Assembly: GCF_000972845.2 (NCBI RefSeq)
Contig: NC_040018.1
Span: 4,011,632 to 4,075,631, forward strand
Reading direction: 5' to 3'
Length of the DNA stretch: 64,000 bases
From: Larimichthys crocea
Lineage: Eukaryota; Chordata; Actinopteri; Sciaenidae
The notes beneath the pieces are model-generated. The model saw nothing but the letters and a program-made list of their open reading frames with translations. It was not told the origin of the DNA and did no database searches. Positions 45,105 to 57,970 of the stretch are shown in pieces; position 1 is the stretch's first letter, and each line of letters opens with the position of its first letter. The position numbers and the translations under genes are program-made.

Positions 45105-45804
45105 GAGTGTGTGTGGGAGTAATGCGTGCAAGGACAATTTATGGAAATGCTAGCTCATGACAAAGAAAGTGAGACAAGCAGCTGCACGAGCAAATCAGTT
45201 CCCTAAAAGATGCATCATGGTCATCTCTTTAATGTTTGAGTTCTTAGGAGACTAATTAGTTTCGCACATTTAAAATTTATTACATGTCTTTGCCTCACAT
45301 GCACGCGGATTTTCATAGGCATAGATGTAACCTCCGCTTTAGAAATAAAGACGACACAGGCTTCTCTGATCTGCTCTAAATGAGACTGTCCTCACCAGAA
45401 AAATGACAGCACCAGTTGTTTGTTCAAAGACTTTAAATGACTTATGTTCACAAACTGAATATCGATTTTTTTTTTTTTGCAGCCGAGAGAGTAATGATTG
45501 TCTCCGGCCACAAAGGCGGAAATAGCGTGACATTGTTAGATTGTTGTAAAAAAGAAATCTTTCAGGCTGGTCAAAAGAAAAAAGGGACAAAACCTCTTGT
45601 TATTCAGAAGCGTTCACCCATTACTTCAAGATTACCTGATACGTAACTCTGTACAACACCAGATAAATGAATTAGCTTCTTTTGCTGTGTTATGTAGTCG
45701 TAGCGGTCAAGTGAAACCAAAACAAACAAAATATCGGATATAATTCCATCTCCCCTGACATGAAATTACAACTTGGAGGCTGATGTGTATTTGTTCAGCT
45801 GCTC

Positions 45805-46110
45805 TTAAAGCAACATTGTGTAGAAACTGGTTTTGGTATAACGTCCCCAGTTTCAGAGTGGTCACAAATTTACTCTTGCCTAGTAGTTTGTCCTTTTCTC
45901 TTCTTACTTTCCTTCTTCAGTGTCCTCTTTGGGCGTTTCAACTCTGTAATCTTGTCTATAGAGGCTGCTGAGCCCAGTTACATTGTCCATTTGCCCAGCT
46001 CCTGTTCTAGCACAACACTACTCCTGAAAACCTCTTCTTCCCTCCAGTGATCCAAAACACTAACACTACCCGGTGCTCTGAGTTCACAGTCCAGGCAGTC
46101 TGGCTAACAG
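45805..46110 (-). repeat. family A MITE-like element, one end with intact terminus
   Basis: It starts at 45805 with TTAAAGCAACATTGTGTAGA. Then come 'ttttggtataacg', 'cacaaatttactcttgccta', 'tctatagaggctgctgagcc' and 'tgcccagctcctgttctagc', and 'gaaaacctcttcttccc'. This is the best preserved right terminus apart from the 56163 end. The other end is missing. Confidence 0.75.
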
Positions 46111-46589
46111 ATCAACACTTAAGACATGAGACAAACACATATAAAGTAAACCTAGAACAGGTGCACAGTTGTCATTGGGTAAACAGTTGTACAAGCTTAA
46201 AATCTTTTGGATTAACGGAGTCAAGTGGCACACTCCTCATCATCACATCAGAAACAGAAGAACACAGATATATCTCATCACAGACAAAGATGGAAGAACA
46301 CAACAAGTACAAGTACTCCATCCATCAATCATCATTTATGTGCGCTAAATGGACAAAATATCAGCACAATTCATTTGTCTCTCTTATATTAAAATGGAAA
46401 ATGCAAACATAAACCTATTTTTTGGAGGCATATATGCGTGTTGGACTCGACCTTCTCTGTCTTGGTGTGAGGACTCTTTGTGAGCACAACAAGCTACAGA
46501 GTGTCACACAGTTCCAACTCCTGACAGAAATCAATTGTAACCAAGGCTAACAGACAAAAGCTGAGCTACAGCACAGCGGAAACAGTAAA
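46111..46589. other. intronic DNA, no gene seen
   Basis: The ORF at 46047-46412 (121 codons) begins inside the family A copy and has no recognisable domain. The second half may be part of the decayed Tc1-like element that becomes recognisable at 46590. Confidence 0.35.
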
Positions 46590-47010
46590 TGTGGGCTGAT
46601 GAGTTCCTCTTATATCTACACAGGTTTGTGTTTGGAGGCAGGGCCGGTCTTAGCTATGGGCAATGTGGGCGGCCGCCCAGGGCGCAGTCTCCGTGGGGGG
46701 TGCACGAGCGCCCGAAAAAGAAAAAAACCTCGCGAATTTTCGATACCGCTCATTAAGTTAGCGGAGCGGGCCCCCGCTGTTTGGAGGATACAGCCCTTTA
46801 CTCTGTCCAAGTCTGCTGCCACTGTTAAACATGGGGGTGGATCTGTGCTGGTGTGAGCGTCTCACCCCTTTCAAGTCATTAGGTCTGATGATTGCTCTGC
46901 ACAATCGTATAAAGGCTGAGGTATATGAGGGCATTTTATAGCAGCAGGTGCACCTTAAAGTGCAATCACGGCTCCATCCCGATGCTCTTTGACTCCCAAA
47001 GACGTTAACT
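46590..47010 (+). mobile_element. Tc1/mariner-like transposase relic, interrupted by a hAT-type MITE
   Basis: A WADEF motif (about 46594-46608), corresponding to the second catalytic Asp region (W-x-DE) of Tc1-like transposases, is followed after the MITE by TVKHGGGSVLVW (about 46823-46857). That is the conserved block just downstream of this Asp in Tc1-like enzymes. A degraded YEGIL-like segment follows (about 46922-46938). In-frame stops and frameshifts after 46857 show it is inactive. Neither terminal inverted repeat was located. Confidence 0.65.
46639..46779 (+). mobile_element. 141-bp hAT-type MITE with 8-bp target-site duplication
   Basis: It begins CAGGGCCGGTCTTAG, the usual CAGxGCCGG-type hAT terminus, and ends GGGCCCCCGCTG, so it is bounded by CAG...CTG. 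It is flanked by identical 8-bp copies TTTGGAGG (46631-46638 and 46780-46787). Eight base pairs is the target-site length of hAT transposases. The GC-rich interior (gcccagggcgca) contrasts with the host DNA. It has no coding capacity. It sits within a Tc1-like transposase relic. Confidence 0.75.
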
Positions 47011-48185
47011 CCCACCAATTTATTTGTTAACAATTACATTCAAGGGTGGCTTTGTGGACACTTAGTGCCTTTCGTGGCTTGCTCGATCAAGATTTAAACA
47101 TCAGTGCATTTTTTTTTTTTCATCTTCACTGTTCCTGCAGGATGTTTAACGCATTTAACATGGTATAGGATGTGAAATCAGACAGCCACAGAGGATCTAC
47201 ATGTGTTTTTATCATTTCTCTTCATTAAATATATTCTGCAAGCACTTTATGACACAGACCTTCATTTTCTCTGTACATGTGTGATGGATGATTGTATGAG
47301 GGAAGGTCACTGCAGCAGGTCAAGGTAGATTAACCACCTGAACCCAAATGATAAATGTGAAATTTCACCTTCACACACACAGATAAAACTAAAGTCATAC
47401 AATGTCATATTTTGTATAAACAAAGCCCACTGCTTGCTGCAGTAAAGCTACATGATGCTTGCACTGAGGGAAATATATTGTGTATTAATTTATTTATAGA
47501 ATTCAGCATGACATATGCGGTATCCCGGGATCGCAATGCAATTTAAAATAAAGGTCCATGGAACAATGGAATCACAATACATATTTATAATGAAGGCTAT
47601 GCTGAAGAGGTTAACCCTGGCATCTATGCTAATACTTACATTTTAAGTTTTTGCCATTGTTTACTACCTTCCCTTAACTAGTGGTCACATATATGATGCT
47701 TCTTTTACACCCTCGGGGTTTAAATGTGAATTTCCTGAGTGTATTCCAATAACTGCCATTGCTTTGACGTGTTTGTGAGATTTAGGTGCTGCACTTTATG
47801 ATGCTTTTCCTGATAAGTGCAATATTTCCTGCACCTCTATTTCTATATGTTTTATGTTATTGATGTCTTGGTTGCCTGATTGCTTCGGTATTGATTTCTG
47901 TTTCCATCATATGCTGTATTTTTTTTTTTTCGGACTGTGAATGTGTTGAACTTTACTTCTCATGCAGGAGAAATTTAATTGAAATGTCCGACAAATTACA
48001 AATCTTGCTCCGCATGACCAAACATTTTTTATTACCTATGTAAAAAAAACTTTGCTGCAGTTGCTTGGGTTATTGTGATATAAGCTAAATTAAGATGGAC
48101 TTTATTGATCCCACACTGAAATTCAGCACCTCATATACACAAGGTGGATAAGAAATTGGTCTTCACTCTCCTGTACGCTCCACTG
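47011..48185. other. intronic DNA, no gene seen
   Basis: AT-rich unique-looking DNA, with T-runs at 47108-47120 and about 47920-47931. A short retroelement-tail-like motif (atggactttattgatcccac) lies at about 48094-48113. Confidence 0.35.
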
Positions 48186-50520
48186 ATAGTAAAAAATCAT
48201 AGACACTGTATGCATGATGTCACCCATCATCTCGATACCCCCTCTGCAGTCTGGTTAGCGCCGTTATTCGGCAGATATCTTACATTTCCTCTGATTACAG
48301 ACAGTACCGCATGGTTGGTAACGTCTTTTCTGCTCCTGGCACTGAGATCGAGCTCTGCATCCCTGCTTTCTCCCGCTTCAGCATGGATCACCGATCTTTC
48401 CATAGAGAATATGCTGTTTTCGTGTGTAAATGAGAGACGTGGTGTTTTTTGAATGGGTCAAACCAAACGTATTCGTGAAGTAGTCTGTATAACAGAAAAA
48501 AGTCAAATCGCTCCATCGTTCCACATCCAGAAAAGGGTTCAGAGCTGCTGTAACTAACTGCCAACCACGCTACACCATTGTAAGTGTACAGTGTCGTATA
48601 ATGTCTGTGAGTTTCTGTGTTTTTACGGCATGTCTTATGTTGAAAATTTCCATATTGTACATCTCAGAAAACATTTATAGCATTGGTGCAGTCATCCTAA
48701 AAGGCTAAGGGAGTTTTCTCCTCATTAGACAGTCACCATCCTTTATGTCTGTGTCGCTGGTACGCTTGTTATTATTGTTATACGGTGTATCCCCTATCAT
48801 GTGGGAGTTTTATGCACTTGTGTGCATATGGCAAAGTGACTCAAGCACACAGAACCTGTTCCCAAATGAGGGCACATTATGATCAGACAACACTCGAGGG
48901 CATCTGGAGACTGAGGGTAATTCACTTCAATTTGATCCCCCCCCCCCCCGTAATGAATTTGGAAATGGCTGCACAGAAATTGAGGAAATTTTCCAAAATG
49001 AGAGCCTTGATGATTTCTGGCTTTGAAAACCGTGTCACCAATTTGGGGCATGAGAAAAGCAATCTCTGCAGGTCAAATGACATGACTTATTCAGAGCAGG
49101 AGACTTAGACAGTTATTTACTCATAACATAAGCATGCATATCATTAAATAAGATCCAGTAATGTGTTGTGTCTGCACAGCTGTTGGTTTTTTTTAACTCA
49201 ATGTTTGCTGAACTGGATTCACATTTATGCACGTGTGCACATGTGTAATGCATGATTTATGAGGCAGTTTTAGCACTTGGCGTTAGGGAAATAAGCAGAA
49301 GAACATTAGCTGTGTATATGCTGGTGTCTCCACTCTGACTTTGCCCTGGGACTGGATGACTGCTATCACCATGTCTGACAAACCCGGCGCCGCTGCAACA
49401 AATCAGTCTCCTCCCAATCCCACTCGATATAATGAGACCAGACCTGCAGGCAGCTAGAGGTGTGTGTATATGTATGTGTGTGTTTATGTATGTGTGAGTC
49501 CCTGGGTTGCACAGAGGGATAGGGATGGGGGAGGAGGAGGAGGAGGAGAGAATACTCAAGGGATTAGAGATTTATTGATTACCCTTTGCAGTGTCTCCCC
49601 CTTCTTCTCCCTTCCTCCCTCTTTCCTGGGTCTTCCATTCTCTGCCAGGTTATTTATAGAGGGTTGTAGAGGGCAGTGTTTTTGGCTCTGCAGTGTGTTA
49701 CAGGCTTCCAGTGACCTGCCTTCTCTTAAAACACCATTCCAGAGGCTTATCGAGTGCACCATCATCATTATAATGGAAGGAGAACATGATGGCAATAAGC
49801 TGCAACAAGCCTCCTCTTTTCTCTTTACAAATGCACTGTCGTGTCTCACGCAGCTGCACTTTGAATAGCGTTAAAATGTAAATGCACAATGCACCCTGCC
49901 TCAGCAGCACTGACAGGCATGGAAAAACATCAAAATGTAGACATGCAGATGATTGTTCCCTTGCTGTTTGATAATGACTGGTTGGAATATGAATGAATGG
50001 CAGTGCAGAGGGCGGCAGGGGTAGACAAGGGTGCGGGGGCAGGTAACGGTTGCGACTTGGTAGTTTGTGTTGATTCACTGGAGGCTTCAGGCTTTTTACA
50101 GCAGGATGTGTTGGTTCATGCAGTTTTCCTCTCTGTCTCTAAGGGAAAACACCAGAGTTATGTTTGTATATGAGGACTGTATGAAGTCCTGCTACTGAGT
50201 CTTATCCTTTACAGCAGTATGAGCGGAAAATATGAGCCTCCTCTCCCAAGACAGCATCTCCACAAATGCCCGAAAATGACACAGTTTGCGTTCAAGTGGC
50301 AAAGCCCTCCAGTGGCTCAGTAATTATGGCTCTTATCTGTTGTGAACACAAGAGGAAGTCATGTGACACAGGACAAACAACAACAAGTTAGAGCAATGAC
50401 AACGAAGGTTCCTAACCAAACCATGATCTCTCCCTAAACTGCTGAATTTCCCTGGGCACGGCTGCCCTCCAGAGATAATCGCAGACTTTCTAGATGTTGA
50501 ATCCACCAGAAGTATCATGG
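48186..50520. other. intronic DNA with low-complexity patches, no gene seen
   Basis: 48196-48235 resembles a degraded family C 5' end ('atcatagacactgtatgcat', 'gatgtcacccat'). A 13-C run lies at 48937-48949. A (GGA)n/TC-rich patch lies at 49525-49630. Opposed ORFs at 49464-49868 (+) and 49556-50078 (-) are composition artefacts. Confidence 0.4.
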
Positions 50521-50524
50521 TGCA

Positions 50525-50700
50525 TTTCAAAAGTGTCCCAGAAGCGGCTCTCTGCTATTTTATTTTTGATGGATGCCGGACCACCCATGTCATTCACCAC
50601 AGAGCAGACTGAGCTGGTCAGAAGTCGGACACAGAAATGGCATAGAGAATCTGGTTGACTTTCAAAATAAAAGCTCCTGAACAAACCTCTGATCATGACA
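50525..50700 (+). repeat. interspersed repeat family P, copy 2
   Basis: It contains 'gagctggtcagaagtcggac', 'acagaaatggcatagagaat' and 'actttcaaaataaaa'. These are colinear with the reverse complement of 3294-3440, with about 80% identity by eye over the core. Confidence 0.5.
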
Positions 50701-50844
50701 ACAGCCAAAAGGGAATGGTAGGAGCACATGAACCAAAAGAAATTACTAAATCCGAGCAAGTTAACAAAGGTGACCAGGACGCTCTGCTTCTGAAATGCTC
50801 CTGGTGGCCAAAACAGCATCACAACGTAACAGAACCATACCGAA

Positions 50845-51150
50845 CCTCTATTGCTAATTTCTCTGTTCATGTGAGAGGGTGAATTATTTTTTTATTTTTT
50901 TACTTTAAATGATATTAAGACTTAAAGTTGTGCATAATTGACAGGATCACCGTTTGATTGGCAGGTAAGTGCTGTCACTAGTTCGAGCACCCAGGCGTCA
51001 TTCAGACTGCTTCAGGTCTGCTGATGACCCAAGTCTTTGCCAATATTTAGATTAACTGGGAGGTGGAAGAAGTGGCACATCCAACATAACGGCGGCCAGT
51101 GTCACAACTTACGGGTGAATCGTTCTGTCCATTCTTCATACCGCCATTGG
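50845..51150 (-). repeat. family C interspersed repeat, 5' portion
   Basis: Plus-strand view: 'cctctattgctaatttctct', 'gttcatgtgagagggtgaat', 'aaagttgtgcataattgaca', 'tttgattggcaggtaagtgc', 'gttcgagcacccaggcgtca', 'gcttcaggtctgctgatgac' and 'aacataacggcggccag'. This is the reverse-complement order of 6806-7030. Confidence 0.65.
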
Positions 51151-51998
51151 TGTATTTTGTGCATGAGCCTAAAAATGATGTGATGTGTAACAGATTTAAA
51201 TATAGTACATATAAATTATGCCGACGTATTGTTAGATCAGAAAACGTACCATTCTGGAGGGCAGTTACAACCTGGTGGAAAATCTTTATATAGGATCAGG
51301 ATGACTACAGTTTTCTGTAGTCAGAACAATACCGCAATGAGGAGGAGGAAGATCTAATCCGGAGCACTGAGGAGTGATCATGGATTGTTGTGCATTGTAC
51401 CTGTCGGCGGAGACGCCAAGCCTCCTTCCAAAACAGCCTGCAGGTTTAGAAATTTCCTATTCTCCTTCTTGGCAACAAAAGCCAGATTTAGACAATGCCT
51501 CCAGCCCAAATGAGTATTTTAATGTGTCCCAGACTTACAGAGTGGGAGTGGAAGATGACGGCAGGATGCTGCACAGCTCAGCGGAGGCTACACAGCAATA
51601 TTTCTCAGCTCAAAAATACCTAAGGGGAAGTAGATTTCTTTTATGCCACTGCACCAACCCTAATAGATTGGAAGATAGAAGTGTACAGACGTCTTTTTGC
51701 AACACTGTAGAGCACAGATAGATAATTTAGTGAGGATGGTGTTGGCCCCAGCAGAGCAGCCATGGGTTAAAAATCTGTGTAGATAATTAAATAGAAAATG
51801 GCACGGTGGATATTCTTCACAGTTGGATATATTCCCATCTATCCAGGACAAATGTGTTAGCATGGATTTTGGATGGGCAACAGACATCTGCAGTGTTGTT
51901 AGATTTACTGAGCTTCCCTCCCGTGTGTGTTCAGTAATGGGTATCTTAACGTACTTTGAGAGTTGAGATTTCATTTGGATGATAAACAGACTGTAATC

Positions 51999-52077
<79 letters not shown>

Positions 52078-53688
52078 CACCTTGGGAATAAACTACCAGC
52101 AGCACAGTTTGACCCACTAGGTTAAATACCTTTTCTGATTTACATACTGGGAGAAATTGAAGTGGAACAAGACCAACTGGATGTTTTCTCTTTAGCATCC
52201 AGGCGGCTCATAAGTCAGATCTTCAGTAATAGTTCTGGCTGATTGTAAACTCTGATGTAGCCTAATTGAAGTTTTTACCATCGCCTCGCTCAAGTTTAGA
52301 TGGAAGCTGAAAAGGAAATGTAAAATATGCTAAATGGAGAGGGAGAGGTGGGCGCATCCGTTTCAAGATCACAAGATCTTTTTTTGCACAACTTACCAAT
52401 TCTGCTCACTGTCACGCTTTCTGCTCTCCAACATCCTTTAACTCTCTCATTGTGCTGACCAGACCAGACTGTCTGACTTTTAAGATTCCTTCCTCTTCCG
52501 AGTGGAGAACAACTGATTTCCAGGCTGAACACAAGCTGTCAGGCTTTTATTGGGGGGGGTGACACTGTAGACTGTCGGCAAGCTTACTGGGCTTCATGAG
52601 ATGTTCACAGTCAGGGGGATCCTGGGATGCCAGAGGCAGAGGCTTGAGATAGTTGAAACTAATACAGATACTGAATTTAGAAGGTAAGAATTCACAGATT
52701 ACCGTTATGGTGGCTGATACCTTAATGCAAATACACCTTTTATATGTGGATTTTGCACCAATATGACTGCACAAAAAAGGTACTCAGAACGCTGCTTTCT
52801 TATAATAATAATAATAATAATACTACATGTTCAATATTCAATATTATTAATATTTTAACATAACAATAATTCTACATATACGTGGATAACAAATTCTAGT
52901 TGACATTGTTGAGAGCTTCGTCTTCTCTTATACCCATGCTGCTTGTTACAGTATTGTAAATTGCTCTTCACTCTGCTGGATGAACTTTGCAGTGACACCA
53001 ATATATTACAAGTATTTATTTCTGCATTATATTGTTACAGTGAATGGCTGAAGACCCAAAAGTCAAAACACAAGCCAGGATTCAATGAAAAGCATCGAAT
53101 TAAACGATTTGAAAGGTGGTTAGCAGGTTTTTTTGAGGTCTTTCAGTCTTTTATTCTTTGAATTGGGTGATGGATGGGTGGTGCAGGGCTGATGGGGGCA
53201 ATATCTAAGAAACAGAAAAGATGATGAGACGAAGTTGGATGTGGCAGATCTGATCAGAAACAGAGTTTGGCCGTAGTGTAGGTTACCACTTGAGTGACAG
53301 AACAATCTGGCAAGAGTCTAGAAGGTAGAGCCAGTGCTTTATCATGAGTGGGTTGATTGGTTGATGGGAAGCAGGTGTAGTGGTGATTAGTCGTGTGAGA
53401 GGAAACAGGCCATGCCCAGCAGCACACACAAACAAGCACAGACAAACAAGAGACAGACAAGATGCAAAGAAACAGAAGAGAGGGAAGAGGCACAGCCTTA
53501 ATCCTAACATACACACCAGAGAAAACATCAGATAACATGCAACATTTACTCTTGCACTGTACTTGAAAACAATAGAGCCATTTTGACATGAAATAGGTCA
53601 GCTCAGGTGTTTCCAATGATAATAACCAAGGTTCAACATGCATCTCTCCGGGTACCTCGCCTTCCTACAACAGCCCAGAGACATGCAT
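51151..53688. other. intronic DNA with a long CA microsatellite, no gene seen
   Basis: (CT)n then (CA)n at about 52000-52076, and (AAT)n at 52801-52822. ORFs at 51374-51721, 51660-51974 and 53254-53643 overlap others on the opposite strand or lack domains. No exon is assigned. Confidence 0.4.
52009..52076. repeat. (CA)n microsatellite
   Basis: About 34 uninterrupted CA units preceded by (CT)n. It is the longest simple repeat in the window and so likely polymorphic. Confidence 0.95.
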
Positions 53689-53689
53689 T

Positions 53690-53850
53690 TTAATTCGTGA
53701 CTCATCGGTGTGAATATGAGCGCAATGTGGTTTTTGTTTCAACATGTCAGCCCTGTGATGAACTGAGCCGTGGTAGACTCCATCCACCCACGACCCTGAT
53801 AAGGATAAGAAACTACAGAGAAAGGATGGATGGATGATTAAACCAGTAGT
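53690..53850 (+). repeat. LINE 3'-tail fragment (family F)
   Basis: It contains 'catgtcagccctgtgatgaa', 'ctgagccgtggtagactcca' and 'cccacgaccctgataaggat', ending in a short (GGAT)n tail at about 53824-53836. This is the usual 3' end of a fish non-LTR element. It is truncated and non-coding. Confidence 0.6.
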
Positions 53851-55377
53851 TTGCAACCTTTTTACCTTGTGGCCTTTTAGAGAAGGTCAGTGACAATGTC
53901 TAGTTAGGGGATTTTTCTCATGTTTCTCTACAAAGAACTAGAACATTTTATTTTCATTAATCATCTAATGCCCTTCAGATTTATCTTGTGAACATTTGGA
54001 ACATTTCCCAATAAAATTGTGTTTAGACATTCAATATAAGAATAATATACAATACAATATAATAAGAATAATAAAATAAGAATACTTTCTGTGGAGTCTG
54101 TTTTGGTCACAAGGTGAATAGTGATTATATTTCTTCTTCTATGTAAGTGAGGAATTTGAACAAGCTCCATGAATTACTCTTTAGGCCCCAATAGGTTCCT
54201 TTCACACACAGAAACAAATGATTTTCTATTGATCCATGGCTAAAGAATGATACTTTTTCATAATGGTAGGATGTCATGGTTAACCTTGATGTGTCACAGC
54301 ATGAAGGACTTGAGTTCTCATTTCGTCCTTTGTGTGAAAATCAGTCTGATCAGTGAGATTTTTTTAAGTGTGGATATTGTTCATGTATGAAGTGGCAGCC
54401 TTGATAGTCTGCAGCCGTCTGTGACATTCCCTCGGTACTTGTTGATACGTAGACTTTAATTTCATTTTTATTCAAAGCATCAGCGCCTTTGCCCTCAAAT
54501 TTTTTTTAAAAAAGTATATATCAACAAAGTAAGTTTAGAAACTGTTTTTCAACTATAAATATTCATTTCTTCAATTTCCTTTTGGTCGACAAGGAAATCC
54601 AAGACTCGGCTGGATTATTTAAAAAAACTGCTTTAGCAGTTTTATATTAGTGCCATTATGAAAAGTAAGTTTTCCTGCTGACAGCAAACTTAACAAGTCG
54701 AAAACTGAAGAAAGTAGAAAACTGTTTTGTTACAAGCAACTGTGCCTGAATAAACTACTTAAATCAAGTAAAATCATTGTACCCTGTGGAAGTAGTAGGT
54801 TTGCTGTAGGGGGAATTATTGCTCGCTTATATAATATACTGTTTTAAATGTAATTTTCATGACATTTCCACGACAGGCTACAGCACTTCCTCAAACCAGA
54901 TATCATAAAAACCAACCATAAAGTTCCCCTTTCTTACTGGGTATGGTATAAAACATTTGTAGTGAGGAAGTGGATATGCTTTGTTTTGAATCATTATATG
55001 TATGAATCCATTATTCGATTGCTTGTGATGCTGACTCTTGCACATGAAAACACTGAAGAGATTCAGAGGTAGACATCTACAGACCTCCGGAGAGAGTCAG
55101 TTATAGAGTGCATAAACTAATTGCCTTTACTGCCGGTGTACAGTGACACTTGGGCAATTTGTGCAATAGGATGTGTGAATGGGTTATAGCTCTTGATTAT
55201 AAAATAGATCTGGTGACTGGAGCTTGCTCTAAAATATGGAGGCTTGGCAGATGATATCAATGTTTAATGAGAAGGGAGAGGGAGAGAGGGTGCTTATATG
55301 GACGAGAGGGAGTGTGTGAGGATGGACAGGAGTGATGCAAAAACCTTCGAAGTCCAGTGTTACTGTACGCTTCTCTG
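53851..55377. other. intronic DNA, no gene seen
   Basis: AT-rich unique-looking DNA including 'aataagaataata'-type words at about 54037-54082. No exon or RNA gene is seen. Confidence 0.4.
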
Positions 55378-56163
55378 TTAAAGCAACATTGTGTAACTTT
55401 TCTACCCTCAAAATAACTGATTACATTGACGTGTAATCAGGTTAATGATTGACGGCTCGTTTGTCTGTTTCTATGTAACTTTGAGTTCCAGGTACGATCA
55501 CCTGTGATGCTTTACAGCCTACCAACTATTTCACTGATTTTGGTGAAACTAGATCGTATTTTATGGAGAAATGTTTTCCGGTTTTCCTATAACTGGTGTG
55601 CATCAACTCAATAGAGTACTGTTTTGAACTGCTTAGTTAGCTCAGTTTGCCTAAACTGTACGCTCAGACTACCGTGGGTAGCACTGGTGTCTTGGACCAT
55701 GGGGAAGAGGAGGTTTTCAGGCCCTGGCTGTAAGTGATAGCTGATGGGGAGTGATGGGGGTGTCATGCCAGAACTGGAGCTGGCAATGGAACCAGGATGA
55801 CCATGACAAAGGTGAAAAGACCAAAGGGGGCATTAACGGAAAAAGCTGAGCAGAGAAAAAGAGAGAGAGATCGAGCAAGAAGCCGCCTGACAAGAGTAAA
55901 TCTGGGACTGACTTTTAGTTGTTGGTGAAATAAAGGCTGAAAGACCGATGCTGAGCGTCTTGCTGTTGGACTAATACGTAATATTATCTGGCTGCTATGT
56001 GTTGTTGACCTTGCTCGATGTTAGCAGAGTTGTTGACTCGGTAGGTTTGTAACCCTCATCAATACACATGTACAACAGTCCATATTTACAACTGTGGTAT
56101 TGCACTCTGAAACTAGAAGTGATAAATCACAAAAAAAAATATTTCTACACAATATTGCTTTAA
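55378..56163 (+). mobile_element. family A: complete non-autonomous DNA transposon (MITE) with terminal inverted repeats
   Basis: This is the reference copy of family A. The left end (55378) reads TTAAAGCAACATTGTGTAAC and the right end (to 56163) reads TTTCTACACAATATTGCTTTAA when joined across the line. Left and right are inverted repeats of roughly 20 bp with few mismatches. Both outermost tetranucleotides are TTAA, which could be the target-site duplication, as in piggyBac-type elements. About 786 bp, no transposase gene. Seven further copies or fragments lie in the window, in both orientations. Its superfamily is inferred from TTAA only. Confidence 0.8.
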
Positions 56164-57735
56164 GCGTATCCAGAAATTTTGTGTCATTTCATTCTGTTTA
56201 TATTTCAGAAAGTCTGGAGATTATTGATGCCAAAACATCCCTTAATAAACTTGGGTCCAGTGCAGGTATAATGCATACTGGAAAGTCTGCATTACAGAAG
56301 CCTTGTGTAGGTTTTGAAATGGCTGTATCCTCACAAATCTGCATTTTTATAAAATGGTAATCTGCAACAAGAACTGCGTATGTACTGAGGAAGTGGATCA
56401 GATGATTGTTAGCTGAGTTTTGTTTTAGCTATCAGGACTGTGTGGGTGTGGTGTGCCTGCCAACACTAGCAAATCACCACAATTTTCATTGAATAGTTGC
56501 TAAACTGTGTTTGTGTCACATGACAACTGAACCCTCTTTAAACCAATGAGAAAATCAACAACACACACAGAAATGCAAAAAATCGTTTGTGTGACCAAAA
56601 CTACAACTACAAAAAAGGTGTAAGTAAGATGTTAATTGTGAAAATTGTTTCCACGGGGCCTTTTTAAGGTTCAAGGTAAGCCAGTGATATTTGTTACTCT
56701 TTGAAAGATGAAGGCTTCAAAAAGGAAAATAAAGATCACACAGTTGTTAATCAGATATAAATATTCACCCTGATACTTTTTTAATAAGTTATAAAAAGAC
56801 AGAAAAATCTTACATGAACAGGCTTTGTAGATGTGGCCTTTTGGCCCCCGTCAGCTCTGTTATTATCTTTATAGAAATTACATTACACTTACTCACTGGC
56901 CTCACTATAAAAAGGCACATCAGAACAGCAGCTGTCCCTCTGAAAAACAAATAAGGAACAAATTGATTGTTTATGAAGTCTTTTATTTCATTGTTTTATC
57001 GTTTTCAAGCCTCGTTGTCATTCAACAATTAATTTATAGTCACCTTACTGAACGCCATTATCTTATATTACATAATACTTTACAGGTCAACAAGGACTTT
57101 ATTGCATTCGTATAATATTACTTTGATTGTATAACACTATATCCTCGCCACTCTTATCTGTATGCCTGTGCACCGATTCTGTAAATAAAAGGAGATTAGT
57201 TTGTTGGATGAGGCAGTCAGGGGGCGGGAATGGATTAGTCAAACTTGTATCCTGTCAGAGGAACACACCCACACCAGGTAAACCCACAGTGACGGTATAC
57301 AGCACTCTTGTAAAGCTCAGAAAACCATGTGTGCCATTTACCACTCATAAACCTCAATACGATGTGAATTTCAAAAATGGGTGCATTTGGAGATGTGACC
57401 TGCCAGCAGATTTCTTCACCTAGTCATAGTTCAGTGTTACTGGCAGCCGGAATTAAGACCGAAATGCAGACAAACTAACAGTGAGGAAAGTTCAGCAGCA
57501 GCAGCAGCTCTCTGAGAAGAGGTGACAAGGTTGCACACAGGAGCAGATAGTTGGCAGAGATGTCAGGAAGTCATCATTGTAATGTGGCCAAATCAACAAT
57601 GTGGCCATTGCAAAGGGTGAACATCTTTTAAACGTGAAGTAGAAGAACAAGCTGAAAATCTATGCACCGCTGCACAGCTGTGGGTAAAGTGTGTTCTTGT
57701 GGCAACTCCTGTCACTGTCAAATGAAGTCAAGGTG
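56164..57735. other. intronic DNA, no gene seen
   Basis: AT-rich unique-looking DNA. ORFs 56831-57115 and 57127-57423 have no recognisable domains. A (GCA)n run lies at about 57491-57508. Confidence 0.4.
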
Positions 57736-57970
57736 AAAGTGCCAAAAACTGCAGTTCCTCAAACATCCACTTGAGGCTGGCTACAGAAGTGAGTCACTCT
57801 CCATAAGCCCCCATGTTAAAATGTCCAACTTCACAGCAGAAATAAACATGTTTACAGCCTGGTACAAAAAACAGTTTTGGTCTCTATAGCTGATTTCCCC
57901 GTTCATGACAACTGTACTGAGTCTTGTTATTCAGCCCACCTCAGGTCCACTGTGGAGCCACGTCTTTTTT
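57736..57970 (-). repeat. family C interspersed repeat, 3' portion
   Basis: Plus-strand view: 'gtgccaaaaactgcagttcc', 'acatccacttgaggctggct', 'ctccataagcccccatgtta', 'gtacaaaaaacagttttggt', 'gttcatgacaactgtactga' and 'cagcccacctcaggtccact'. It is close to 39600-39780 in sequence. Confidence 0.75.

Noticed and set aside
46599..46856. 85-codon ORF with a Tc1-like C-terminus as an intact gene
   Set aside because: The frame is formed by a hAT-type MITE inserted between two transposase motifs and ends at a stop. It is a relic, not a protein gene.
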